Shown here: one piece after another, positions 24,123 to 32,611 of the stretch
How the letters are laid out: every line of letters begins with the position of its first letter
Numbering within the stretch: the first letter of the stretch is position 1
NCBI RefSeq assembly: GCF_001510895.1
Contig: NZ_LPWA01000140.1
Coordinates: forward strand, 1-35,555
DNA length: 35,555 nucleotides
DNA from: Mesorhizobium loti
Lineage (GTDB): Bacteria; Pseudomonadota; Alphaproteobacteria; Rhizobiales; Rhizobiaceae
Direction of reading: 5' to 3'
Program-made: the position numbers and the translations under genes
The notes under the pieces: model-generated
Databases searched by the model: none
What the model was told of the DNA's origin: nothing
Seen by the model: only the letters and a program-made list of their open reading frames with translations

Positions 24123-24280
24123 ATCTCCCCCCTTGAGGGGGAGATGGCCGCGAAGCGGTCAGAGGGGGTCGTCTCACATAGATTTCCGGCCTTGTCTTTC
24201 GTCTCACAAAGCGTCGGCGCTTCACGCGCGGCGACCCCTTCTGTCGCCTTCGGCGACATCTTCCCCTCAAGGGGGGAGAG
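24123..24280. repeat. Intergenic mosaic repeat, copy 3
   Basis: CTCCCCCCTTGAGGGGGAGA on the left and CTTCCCCTCAAGGGGGGAGA on the right are each hairpins, and the two halves (with CAGAGGGGGTCG and GCGACCCCTTCTG) are imperfect reverse complements. Related to 35420-35555. It fills most of the gap between mepA and glk. Confidence 0.75.
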
Positions 24281-24309
24281 GGTGCCGGCAGGCCAGGACT
24301 TCCAGCCTG

Positions 24310-24323
24310 AAGCGAAGTCGCTT
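24310..24323. promoter_or_regulatory. Palindrome upstream of glk
   Basis: AAGCGAAGTCGCTT has perfect 6-base arms around AG, 74 bases before the glk start. It lies outside the repeat next to it. Possible operator; could be chance. Confidence 0.2.
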
Positions 24324-24397
24324 TCCCTTTGCAAGTCCATGCGCTAGTTCAACGAACAGACAAACGGCATGTAGCCCGAACGGGACGAACAGAAAGC

Positions 24398-25423
24398 ATG
24401 GTAGGCGAAGACGATACAGCGCTGCGGTTTCCGGTCCTGATCGGCGACATCGGCGGCACCAACGCGCGTTTCTCGATCGTGCTCGACGCCAATTCGGAAG
24501 CGACCGAGCCGCAGATCGTCCAGACGGCCAATTTCAAGACCATCGACGAGGCAATCCAGACTGCGGTGCTCGACCGTTCGTCAATCCAGCCGCATTCGGC
24601 GGTGCTGGCGGTTGCCGGCCCGGTCGACGGCGACGAGATCCGGCTCACCAACTGCCCCTGGGTGGTCAGGCCGCATCAGATGTTTGCCAATCTCGGCTTA
24701 AGCGAAATCGTCGTGCTCAACGATTTCGAGGCGCAGGCGCTGGCCGTCGTGGCACTCGGCGAAGAGCATATGGAAAAGATCGGCGGCGGCACGCCCGAGC
24801 CGAGCGCCGGCCGGGTCGTGCTCGGCCCCGGAACCGGGCTCGGCGTCGCCGGGCTGATCTACGCGCTTCGCCACTGGATACCGGTGCCGGGCGAGGGCGG
24901 GCATATGGATATCGGCCCGCGCACGCCGCGCGACTTCGCGGTGTTCCCGCATATCGAAAAGCTCGAGGGCCGCATCTCCGGCGAGCAGATCCTGTGCGGC
25001 CGCGGGCTGGTCAACCTCTATCGCGCGGTGGCCAAGGCCGACGCAAAGCCGGCGCCGTTCACCACGCCGGCCGAGGTCACCGCGGCCGGGCTCGCCAAAT
25101 CCGATCCGGTAGCGGAAGAGGCGCTGTCGCTGTTCGTCACCTGCCTCGGCCGCACCGCCGGCGACCTGGCGCTGGTGTTCATGAGCCGCGGCGGCGTTTT
25201 TCTCACCGGCGGCATCGCGCAAAAAATCGTGCCGGCGCTGAAGGCCGGCAATTTCCGCGCCGCTTTCGAGGACAAGGCGCCGCACAGCGCGCTAATGCGC
25301 GCGATGCCGGTCTATGTCATCACCCATCCGCTGGCGGCGCTTCTCGGGCTGGCCGCCTATGCCAGGACCCCGTCGCTGTTCGGCGTACAGACCGCGGGAC
25401 GGCACTGGCGGGCGGCTGTTTGA
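24398..25423 (+). CDS. glk: Glucokinase
   Basis: A 341-residue glucokinase of the bacterial Glk family (not ROK: no CxCGxxGC zinc motif). The ATP-binding LIGDIGGTNARFSI, the sugar-binding IVVLNDFEAQALAVVAL, VLGPGTGLGVAGLI, PVPGEGGHMDIGPRT and VFLTGGIAQKI are all present. It phosphorylates glucose for the Entner-Doudoroff and pentose phosphate routes used by rhizobia. The ATG at 24398 begins the family N-terminus; the ribosome site is weak. It is followed, 135 bases on, by the ABC exporter, dapB and gpmA, a grouping seen in relatives. Confidence 0.95.
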   Translation: MVGEDDTALRFPVLIGDIGGTNARFSIVLDANSEATEPQIVQTANFKTIDEAIQTAVLDRSSIQPHSAVLAVAGPVDGDEIRLTNCPWVVRPHQMFANLGLSEIVVLNDFEAQALAVVALGEEHMEKIGGGTPEPSAGRVVLGPGTGLGVAGLIYALRHWIPVPGEGGHMDIGPRTPRDFAVFPHIEKLEGRISGEQILCGRGLVNLYRAVAKADAKPAPFTTPAEVTAAGLAKSDPVAEEALSLFVTCLGRTAGDLALVFMSRGGVFLTGGIAQKIVPALKAGNFRAAFEDKAPHSALMRAMPVYVITHPLAALLGLAAYARTPSLFGVQTAGRHWRAAV

Positions 25424-25558
25424 GGCTACGGGTTCGTGACCTGCTATGAACCGCGACGAAGTTTCGCCATAGGCAAGGCGCGACCGGAGCGCTAAGAGGG
25501 GTGCCAAATTGCGGCCCTGCTGCGAAAGCAACCGAAAAATCACGGAACAAACCCCGAT

Positions 25559-27408
25559 TTGAACCAGTCGCTTCAACCTCAAGCGAAGGCCCTGCCGGGC
25601 GAGACCTGGGCAATTCTGCGCCGCATCATCGCCGAGAACGGCCGCGAATACCGCTGGGCCTATGTGATGGCCATCACCTGCTCGCTGGTCGTTTCGGGCA
25701 CGACGGCCTTCGCCGCCTGGATCATGAGCCCGGTCGTCAACCAGATCTTCTACGAGCGGCGCGGCGACCTGATTTTTGCGATCTGCCTGGGCATCCTGGG
25801 CTCCTTCGTGCTGCGCGGGCTTGCCACCTACGGCCAGGCGGTGACGCTGTCCAAGATCGGCAACAATCTGGTGGCGCGCTACCAGCGCCGCATCTTCGAC
25901 CATCTGATGAAGCTCGGCGTCGGCTTCTTTGCCGACACGCGTTCCGGCCAGCTCGCGGCGCGGGTCAACGAAAACATCAACGGCATCCGCGATCTGTTGT
26001 CGATGACGCTGACCTCGATCGCGCGCGATGCGGTGTCGCTGATCGGCCTGATCGGCGTCATGATCTACCAGGATCCGCTCCTGTCGCTGTCCTCGCTGCT
26101 GATCGGGCCGCCGCTGATCTGGGCCGTCGTCTATCTGCAGCGCCGGGTGCGCCGCATCTCGCGCGAATCGGTGCAGATCAATTCGCGGCTGATCGGCGCC
26201 ATGCAGGAGGCGACGCAAGGCATCGCCATCGTCAAGGCCTTCACCATGGAGGAGGAGCTCGCGCGCCGCATCGGCAAGCTTTCCGAGAGCGCCGAGCAGC
26301 GCGGCAACAAGATCGCCCGCGTCTCCGAACGGCTGACGCCGATTTCCGACTTGCTGGCCGGCCTCGCGGTCACCGGCGTCATCGCCTATTCCGGCTACCG
26401 GGCACTCGTCCTCGGCCAGCCGCCGGGGGCGGTCTTCTCCTTCATCACCGCGCTGATCCTCGCCTATGATCCGGCACGGCGGCTAGCGCGCATGCAGGTC
26501 GGCATGGAGCGGTCGCTGGTCAATGCGCGCATGATCTACGAGCTGCTCGACCTCGAGCCGCAGCAGGGCGACGCGCCCGGCGCGGTCGAGGCCAGGATCG
26601 CCAGCGGCGAGGTGCGCTTCGACAATGTCTCATTCGGCTATTCCGCCGACATGCCGGTGCTCAGGAACCTGAGCTTTACCGCCGCGGCCGGTAAGGTGAC
26701 CGCCATCGTCGCGCCTCCGGCGCCGGCAAGTCGACGCTGGTGGCGCTGTTGCAGCGCTTCTACGACGTCGACCAAGGCAGCATCGTGGTCGACGGCCAGG
26801 ACATCGCCAAGGTGACCAAGCAGTCGCTGCGCGGTTCGATCGCCTATGTCTCGCAGGCGCCCTATCTGTTCGAAGGCACGATCCGCGACAACATTCGCTA
26901 CGGACGGCTTTCCGCCTCGGATGCCGAGATCGAGCTGGCTGCGCAACAGGCGGCGGCCGACGAGTTCATCCGCCAGCAGCCGCAGGGCTACGACACGCCG
27001 GTCGGCGAGAACGGCGTCACGCTGTCGGGTGGCCAGCGCCAGCGCGTCTCGATCGCCCGCGCCATCGTGCGCCAGGCGCCGATCTTGCTGCTCGACGAAG
27101 CGACGTCGGCGCTCGACAACGAGGCGGAGGCGCGCGTCCAGGAAGCGCTGACCCATGTCATGGAAGGGCGCACCACCGTTGTGATCGCGCACCGGCTGTC
27201 GACGGTCGTCAATGCCGACCACATCATCGTTTTGGAAGAGGGCCGGCTGGTCGAGCAGGGCACGCATGCCTCGCTGATGGCCGATCCGCACAGTGTCTAT
27301 GCCCGCTTCCACCGCGTGCAGGGCAAGAAGGGCCTGGGGCTTGTCGACGACGCCAAGCCAATCCAAACTCCGCAGCGCACGAAGAAGGCCGTCAGGAGAA
27401 GCGCATGA
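25559..27408 (+). CDS. MsbA-like ABC exporter, fused permease and ATPase (apparent frameshift)
   Basis: A half-transporter with six transmembrane helices (about 1-320) and a C-terminal ATPase. It begins at a TTG (25559). The frame breaks inside Walker A near 26715: restoring one C turns the broken APPAPASRR into VAPSGAGKSTLVALLQRFYD, and the protein runs to 27408 with 616 residues. Later motifs are intact: Q-loop YVSQAPYLF, signature LSGGQRQR, Walker B ILLLDEATSAL and the H-loop VIAHRLSTV. The nearest described group is MsbA/lipid A-type flippases, but the cargo is not shown. ATGA at its stop couples it to dapB. The break is probably a sequence error. Confidence 0.88.
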
Positions 27409-28226
27409 GCGAAACGGGCGATATGGGCCTGGTGGTGGTGGGTGCTGCCGGCCGGATGGGCCAGACGCTGATCCGCGCCATCCACACGATTCCGGGTGCA
27501 AGAGTAGCCGGCGCCGTTGAAAGGCCGGGCTCGCCCTATCTCGGCAAGGATGCCGGCGAGCTCGCCGGCATCGGCATCATCAACGTGCCGATCGTCGACG
27601 ACCCGCTGCCGGCCTTCGCCAAGGCCGATGGCGTGCTCGATTTCACCGCGCCCAAGGCAAGCGTCGAGTTCGCCGGCTATGCCGCGCAGGCGCGTATCGT
27701 CCATGTCATCGGCACGACCGGCTGTTCGGCCGACGACGATGCGAAGATCGCGGCCGCCGCGCGCCACGCGACGATCGTCAAATCCGGCAATATGAGCCTC
27801 GGCGTCAACCTTTTGGCGGTGCTGGTGGAGCAGGCGGCGCGCGCGCTCGACCCGCAGGATTTCGACATCGAGATCCTGGAGATGCACCACAAGCACAAGG
27901 TCGACGCGCCGTCCGGCACGGCGCTGCTGCTCGGCGAGGCGGCGGCGAAGGGCCGGGAAATCGCGCTCAAGGACAACAGCGTGCGGGTGCGCGACGGCCA
28001 CACCGGCGTGCGCAAGGCGGGCTCGATCGGCTTCGCGACCCTGCGCGGCGGCTCGGTGGTCGGCGAGCACTCGGTGATCCTCGCCGGCACCGGCGAGCGC
28101 ATCACGCTCTCTCACCAGGCCGAGGACCGGGCGATCTTCGCCCGCGGCGCCGTCAAGGCGGCGCTCTGGGCACGCGGTAAGAAGCCGGGCCTGTATTCCA
28201 TGCGGGACGTGCTCGGCCTGAGCTGA
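27405..28226 (+). CDS. dapB: 4-hydroxy-tetrahydrodipicolinate reductase
   Basis: A 273-residue DapB, an NAD(P)H-dependent enzyme in the lysine and diaminopimelate pathway that supplies peptidoglycan cross-links. VVVGAAGRMGQTLIRAI (residues 10-26) is the nucleotide-binding site, and EMHHKHKVDAPSGTALLLGE (H161, H162, K165) is the catalytic signature. VIGTTGCSADDDAKI and the C-terminal FARGAVKAALW also fit. The start overlaps the ABC exporter stop (ATGA at 27405-27408) and AGGAG lies at good distance. It is followed by gpmA after 35 bases. Confidence 0.97.
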   Translation: MSETGDMGLVVVGAAGRMGQTLIRAIHTIPGARVAGAVERPGSPYLGKDAGELAGIGIINVPIVDDPLPAFAKADGVLDFTAPKASVEFAGYAAQARIVHVIGTTGCSADDDAKIAAAARHATIVKSGNMSLGVNLLAVLVEQAARALDPQDFDIEILEMHHKHKVDAPSGTALLLGEAAAKGREIALKDNSVRVRDGHTGVRKAGSIGFATLRGGSVVGEHSVILAGTGERITLSHQAEDRAIFARGAVKAALWARGKKPGLYSMRDVLGLS

Positions 28227-28261
28227 AGCCGTCCGATTCAAACGATCCTGAAGGAGCAAAC

Positions 28262-28882
28262 ATGTCGGGAACTCTCGTGCTCGTGCGCCACGGCCAGAGC
28301 GAATGGAACCTGAAGAACCTGTTCACCGGCTGGCGCGACGTCGACCTGACCGAGCAGGGGACCGCGGAAGCCCTTGCCGCCGGCGAGAAGCTCAAGGTGC
28401 GCGGCCTGAGATTCGACATCGCCTACACGTCGGCGCTGAAGCGGGCCCAGAAGACCTGCCAGCTTATCCTGGACGTGGTTGGCCAGAGCAATCTCGAGAC
28501 GATCCGCGACCAGGCGCTCAACGAGCGCGACTATGGCGACCTGTCCGGCCTCAACAAGGACGACGCGCGCAAGAAATGGGGCGAGGAGCAGGTGCATATC
28601 TGGCGCCGCTCCTACGACATCGCGCCGCCCGGCGGCGAAAGCCTGAAGGACACCGGCGCGCGCGTATGGCCCTACTACCTGCACGATGTGCAGCCGCATG
28701 TGCTGCGCGGCGAAACGGTGCTGGTCGCCGCGCACGGCAATTCACTGCGCGCGCTGATCATGGCGCTGGACGGCAAGAGCGGCGAGGAGATCGTCAAGCT
28801 CGAGCTCGGCACGGGCGTGCCGGTGATCTACAAGCTCAACGCCGATTCGACCGTGGCGTCGAAGGACGTGCTCGAAAACTGA
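28262..28882 (+). CDS. gpmA: 2,3-bisphosphoglycerate-dependent phosphoglycerate mutase
   Basis: A 206-residue histidine-phosphatase enzyme converting 3- to 2-phosphoglycerate in glycolysis. LVLVRHGQSEWNLKNLFTGW holds the phosphorylated His (H10) and the substrate loop; TSALKRAQKT, NERDYGDLSGLNKDD and AAHGNSLRALIMALDG complete the active site. It is about 40 residues shorter than E. coli GpmA, as in other rhizobia. AAGGAG sits at ideal spacing before the ATG. It is the last gene of the ABC-dapB-gpmA run, with tRNA-Leu 74 bases later. Confidence 0.96.
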   Translation: MSGTLVLVRHGQSEWNLKNLFTGWRDVDLTEQGTAEALAAGEKLKVRGLRFDIAYTSALKRAQKTCQLILDVVGQSNLETIRDQALNERDYGDLSGLNKDDARKKWGEEQVHIWRRSYDIAPPGGESLKDTGARVWPYYLHDVQPHVLRGETVLVAAHGNSLRALIMALDGKSGEEIVKLELGTGVPVIYKLNADSTVASKDVLEN

Positions 28883-28916
28883 GCCGGCGCGGCCAAGCGG
28901 GTTTGAAAAAAGCGCG

Positions 28917-28945
28917 TTGACACGCTTCGTTCGCCCGCTTACATG
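28917..28945 (+). promoter_or_regulatory. Sigma-70 promoter of tRNA-Leu
   Basis: A perfect TTGACA (28917-28922), 17 bases, then TACATG (28940-28945). Transcription would begin a few bases before the tRNA 5' end at 28957, as expected for a strong stable-RNA promoter. Confidence 0.7.
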
Positions 28946-28956
28946 AGCGCCCACCA

Positions 28957-29041
28957 GCCCAGATGGCGGAATTGGTAGACGCGCACGGTTCAGGTCCGTG
29001 TTCCGCAAGGAGTGGAGGTTCGAGTCCTCTTCTGGGCACCA
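28957..29041 (+). tRNA. tRNA-Leu (CAG anticodon)
   Basis: An 85-base tRNA. The 5' acceptor strand GCCCAGA pairs with TCTGGGC (29031-29037), followed by discriminator A and a genome-encoded CCA (29039-29041). The anticodon stem CACGG/CCGTG encloses TTCAGGT, giving anticodon CAG (28991-28993), which reads CUG. The T-arm has GGTTCGAGTCC. The long variable arm (TTCCGCAAGGAGTGG) is the class II form typical of tRNA-Leu. Confidence 0.97.
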
Positions 29042-29171
29042 TCATCCCGACTGCCAACGGGATCAACCCAAGCCGCCAGCCTATCCATCCTCACCGGGAC
29101 CAGATTTTCGATGCCGGCAATCCTGGATTTTTGTTTTTGCCGGTGGAAAACCGCTGTTTCCTGGAATTGCT

Positions 29172-29810
29172 CTATTCCGGCGTGAGCCCCGCTGCCGCCA
29201 ACACATCGGACGCCGGGGTCACGTGCGCATGCGGCTTACAATAGTCAGGAATGATGGCCCGGTAGCCGAGCCAGCGGCCAAGCGGCGCGAGGATACCGAG
29301 CGCGATCCGCTGGATGGCCGGTGGCGGATGGGTGAATACGATGACATCGGCGAACTCCCTGGCGATCACGGCCGCCTGAAGGGGGTAGGGCCTTCCCTTC
29401 CGGTCGACTCTACCGTCATTGGCCAAGCCGAACAGCATGCCGATCAGAAGCTCAAAGCGATTCGGATCGACATGCGCGGCACTTTTGGCCCGTTCGACCT
29501 CAACCAACACATGCGCTTCTTCTGTCTTGCTGCCATTCCACCAGTCGTGCGCGACGCCGGGTTCCACAGTGGCGGATTGTCCGGGTCCGAGCGACAGGGT
29601 TCGGCCCGCAATGCGGGCATCGAGCCGGCCCCTGAGGACAGTGAATTTCTCGACCAAAAAGGGATGGAAGTGTTCGCCCACCACTGCGGCTCCCGGTCGC
29701 GCCGTCAGGTGGGCAATGCCGGGTCCGTCGCCACGATCCTCGGTGCCGCGCAGGATCACCGCATATTCCCCGGTCACCCTGTTTTCGTAGACGTCCCCGC
29801 AACGCGACAT
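29172..29810 (-). CDS. Cupin-domain protein
   Basis: A 212-residue protein with one N-terminal cupin domain. GEHFHPFLVEKFTVLRGRLD holds the first motif, G-x-H-x-H and the following Glu, and GPGQSATVEPGVAHDWWN holds the second, with a His ligand. The C-terminal 80 residues (about 130-212) include FTHPPPAIQRIALGILAPLG and fit no family I know. Cupins range from dioxygenases to isomerases and binding proteins, so the role is open. The gene stands alone, 130 bases from the tRNA on one side. The ribosome site is not obvious at the ATG at 29810. Confidence 0.8.
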   Translation of the reverse strand: MSRCGDVYENRVTGEYAVILRGTEDRGDGPGIAHLTARPGAAVVGEHFHPFLVEKFTVLRGRLDARIAGRTLSLGPGQSATVEPGVAHDWWNGSKTEEAHVLVEVERAKSAAHVDPNRFELLIGMLFGLANDGRVDRKGRPYPLQAAVIAREFADVIVFTHPPPAIQRIALGILAPLGRWLGYRAIIPDYCKPHAHVTPASDVLAAAGLTPE

Positions 29811-29979
29811 GGGATCAGCTCATGGTGCCGGAAGCAGCGCCTCGCAACCCCATTTTTGAGGCCGCGGCAACACTAACACGGAAACAAGCAAGGCGTGTAC
29901 CTGCCGAACATCGTGCCCATCCGCGTTGTCGTCGAGCGGATCGGTGCACGTCCGGCTGGCCAGCCGACTGGTGGGCTGC

Positions 29980-30177
29980 CTATTTCACCGAACTGGTGAC
30001 GGTCCGGTCGATGCCATCAGGAACGGATTTGCGTTCGTTGCCGGCAATGATGCCGACGATCAGAAGGCTGAGCAGGATCGGCACAAACAGGACGGCAACA
30101 CGGGCCTGGACATAGAGGATGGCGCGCCATTCGCTGCGCTTTTCGGGGCTGTCGTTCATCGTGCTCACTTCTGTCAT
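29980..30177 (-). CDS. Small single-span membrane protein (65 aa)
   Basis: A 65-residue protein with a charged N-terminus (MTEVSTMNDSPEKRSEWRAI), one hydrophobic segment (AVLFVPILLSLLIVGIIAG), and a short polar tail. It is probably anchored in the inner membrane. The ATG at 30177 has GGGAGG upstream but only one base away; the internal ATG at 30159 is an alternative. No family is recognised. Codon use and the clear membrane segment support a real gene. It lies 92 bases after the racemase-family gene on the same strand. Confidence 0.6.
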   Translation of the reverse strand: MTEVSTMNDSPEKRSEWRAILYVQARVAVLFVPILLSLLIVGIIAGNERKSVPDGIDRTVTSSVK

Positions 30178-30269
30178 GCCTCCCAAGGCGGGACATAGTA
30201 GCGAACGGTTAAACAACCCCTTCCGATTCCGTTAACGCGCCGATGTCAAAGCCCGATCCGTCAACCGGA

Positions 30270-31076
30270 TCAGCCGGCCGGCAGCGCGAACAGCCTCCCG
30301 CCGGCCGGCACGACGTCGTCGATGTCGGCGAGGCGCAGGCAGTGCCAGGCCATGGCGTGGTTGGAGGAGGTGACGGGAATGCCGATGCGCCGCTCCAGCC
30401 CGGCCACCGCCTCGGCGACGCGCAGGCTGGTGCAGGAGATGAAGATCGCGTCCACGCCCGGCGCCGCCGCCATGCGCTCGGCCGCCGCCTCGATCGACGC
30501 GAGCGAGATGCGAGCCGCCTCACGGTCGTCGCGTCGGTCGAAAGTGGCGACGGCGGCGCTGTCGAGGCCGCGGCCGGTGAAATAGCGGACCAGGCCTTGG
30601 TTGATCTCCGGCGCGTAGGGCGTGAGCAGGCCGATGCCTTTGGCACCGAGCGCCTTGAACGCGGCAAGCGCGCCGGTGACTGGCGTGGTGCAGGCGACGC
30701 CTGGCCGCGCCTTCCTGATCTCGGCGAACACGGCTTCCTCGCCGAGCGTCATGGTCGCCGAAGTGCAGCCGAAGCCGACGACGTCGAGCGGAATGCTGGG
30801 CAGGATGAGGTCGACGGTCGGCGCGATGCGCGGGCCGATGGCGCGCAGCGTGTCCGGCGTGATGTCGTTGTCGTTGAACAGGCGGGCCTCGTAGAAGGCG
30901 ACGCCCGGAATGCGCACCAGCGCGCGGAATTCGTGCTCCAGCGTCTGGTCGGTGGCGAGGATGGCCAAGCCGATCGCCGCGCGCGAGGCAAGGCCCCCGT
31001 CGAGCTCCGAGGGTAGTATGCCGAGGTCAACCGGTCCCGAAGAGTGAAGGCGGGTAGCAGCTGCACCGACAGACAT
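30270..31076 (-). CDS. Asp/Glu racemase (maleate isomerase-like) family protein
   Basis: A 268-residue protein of the Asp/Glu/hydantoin racemase superfamily. C104 in GFGCTSATM and C215 in ISCTSLR are the two expected catalytic cysteines, and each sits in the usual loop. The overall pattern (LPSIPLDVVGFGCTSATM, CTTPVTGALAAFKALG, IPVTSSNHAMAWHCL) resembles maleate cis-trans isomerase and arylmalonate decarboxylase-type members rather than glutamate racemase MurI. The start at 31076 has AGGGA at good distance. It lies 53 bases after the D-amino acid dehydrogenase gene on the same strand. The pair suggests amino-acid stereoisomer or derivative catabolism; the substrate is not known. Confidence 0.85.
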   Translation of the reverse strand: MSVGAAATRLHSSGPVDLGILPSELDGGLASRAAIGLAILATDQTLEHEFRALVRIPGVAFYEARLFNDNDITPDTLRAIGPRIAPTVDLILPSIPLDVVGFGCTSATMTLGEEAVFAEIRKARPGVACTTPVTGALAAFKALGAKGIGLLTPYAPEINQGLVRYFTGRGLDSAAVATFDRRDDREAARISLASIEAAAERMAAAPGVDAIFISCTSLRVAEAVAGLERRIGIPVTSSNHAMAWHCLRLADIDDVVPAGGRLFALPAG

Positions 31077-31129
31077 GGCATTCCCTTTCTTGTCGATCTC
31101 GGTTCGGATCCCGTCCGGGACCCGAGCGT

Positions 31130-32371
31130 TCAGTTCAAAAGACCTTCCATGGAAATCGCCGGCTGGCGGCCGGCGATAAGGTCGGCGGTAATGCGCGCCG
31201 AGCCGTGCGACATGGTCCAGCCGATATGGCCGTGCCCGGTGTTGAGATAGAGATTGCGCAGGCGGCGGCGTCCGAACTCGGGCAGGTTGTTCGGCGTCAT
31301 CGGCCGCAAGCCCGCCCACATCTCGGCGCGGTCATAGTCGGCGCCTTCGGGATAAAGCTCCTGCGTCACGCCCTTCATGAAGGCGAAATCGGCCGGCTTG
31401 TGGCTGGTGTCGTAGCCGGCAAATTCGGCCGTGGCGGTGACGCGGATACGGTCGCCGAAGCGCGAGATGGCAACCAGATTGTGCTCGTCGACCGACGCGA
31501 TGGTCGGCGGATGCGGCCGGTTGCCGACGGGAATGGTCAGCGAATAGCCCTTGATCGGATAGATCGGCAGGCCGATGCCGATCGTCCTGGCGATCAGCGG
31601 GCTGTAGGAGCCAAGCGCCAGAACATAGGCATCGCCCGTAAAACTCCCCTTGTCGGTCAGCACCTGGGAAACGCCGTCTCCGGAAGTCTCGATGCCGGTG
31701 ATGGTCGTGCCGGTGTGGATTTCGCCGCCGCGCTCGACGAGCTTGGCGGCAAGCACCCGCGTAAACTTCGCCGGATCGCCGGTCTCGTCGGTCGGGCAAT
31801 AGATGCCGCCCGCGATTTTTTCCTTCGCGGAGGCCAGCGACGGATCGAGCACGACGACGTCGTCGCGGTCGAGCACCCGGATCTCCTGTCCGTCGGATTC
31901 GAGCAGCTTCATATGCTCGACGCCCTTGTCGAGCGCCTGCTGGCTGCGGTGGAAATAGACGATGCCGCGATCGTTGCGGTCGTAGTCTATCTGTTCGTCG
32001 GCGATGACCTCGTGCAGGACCGATTGCGAATAGGCGGCAAGGCGATGCTTGAGCAGCGTGTTGCGCCTGGCCTTCTCGGCCGTGCATTCCATCAGGAACA
32101 GCCATGACCAACTATAGAGCCTGGGATCGGCCGAGAGCTTGAAGCGCAGCGCCTGGTCCTTCAGCACCAGCGATTTCAGCAGGATCATCGGCGCCTTGGG
32201 CGACGACCAGACGAAAGAATGTCCGGGCGCGATCATGCCGGCATTACCCCAGCTGGTCTCGGCGGCAACCTGTGCCTGGCGCTCGAGGATGACGACCTCG
32301 TGCCCGTCCTTCTGCAGCTGATAGGCGGTGGTGACGCCGACAACGCCGCCACCCAACACGATCACGCGCAT
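31130..32371 (-). CDS. dadA: D-amino acid dehydrogenase-like FAD oxidoreductase
   Basis: A 413-residue DadA-type flavoenzyme (DAO superfamily) that deaminates D-amino acids to keto acids, passing electrons to the respiratory chain. MRVIVLGGGVVGVTTAYQLQ is the FAD-binding GxGxxG; ETSWGNAGMIAPGHSFVWSS is typical of DadA; NLYLNTGHGHIGWTMSHGSA is the C-terminal FAD contact. Length matches E. coli DadA (about 430). The ATG at 32371 has GGAGG upstream; the frame stays open to 32437 without support. It is followed by the racemase-family gene. Related members oxidise other amines, so the exact substrate remains to be shown. Confidence 0.87.
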   Translation of the reverse strand: MRVIVLGGGVVGVTTAYQLQKDGHEVVILERQAQVAAETSWGNAGMIAPGHSFVWSSPKAPMILLKSLVLKDQALRFKLSADPRLYSWSWLFLMECTAEKARRNTLLKHRLAAYSQSVLHEVIADEQIDYDRNDRGIVYFHRSQQALDKGVEHMKLLESDGQEIRVLDRDDVVVLDPSLASAKEKIAGGIYCPTDETGDPAKFTRVLAAKLVERGGEIHTGTTITGIETSGDGVSQVLTDKGSFTGDAYVLALGSYSPLIARTIGIGLPIYPIKGYSLTIPVGNRPHPPTIASVDEHNLVAISRFGDRIRVTATAEFAGYDTSHKPADFAFMKGVTQELYPEGADYDRAEMWAGLRPMTPNNLPEFGRRRLRNLYLNTGHGHIGWTMSHGSARITADLIAGRQPAISMEGLLN

Positions 32372-32445
32372 GGCGCCTCCGGAGACCGCAAGTTGGGGCA
32401 GTTTAGAGTGTGGATTGCGGTCTGCAATGGCACACATACCGAGAT

Positions 32446-32592
32446 GTCAGCGGGACAGCGCCCCCCTCGTGGGCGTGACGATCGCAAATGGCGCTTCGTC
32501 ATTCTAGGGCGGAGCAAGGAGCGAAGCGACGCGCGCAGACCCTAGAATGACGAAGGATAGGCCCACATGACAGAGGGAGGCGCGAAGGATCA
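32446..32592. repeat. Composite repeat with copy 3 of the 57-base element
   Basis: The 57-base element (32497-32553, containing CGGAGCAAGGAGCGAAGCGA) lies between GTCAGCGGGACAGCGCCCC (32446-32464) and GAGGGAGGCGCGAAGGATCA (32574-32593). These flanks match the ends of the element at 1717-1765 and 9101-9110, so one repeat seems to sit inside another. It lies between dadA and the gamma-lyase gene. Confidence 0.65.
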
Positions 32593-32611
32593 CCACTCGG
32601 TGATTGCGGGG

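Noticed and set aside
7655..27408. Programmed ribosomal frameshifting as explanation of the eight breaks
   Set aside because: The sites have no common slippery heptamer or downstream structure, and the affected families do not use frameshifting.
29980..30115. Open frame on the plus strand across the small membrane protein
   Set aside because: It is a shadow. The minus strand gives a clear transmembrane segment.
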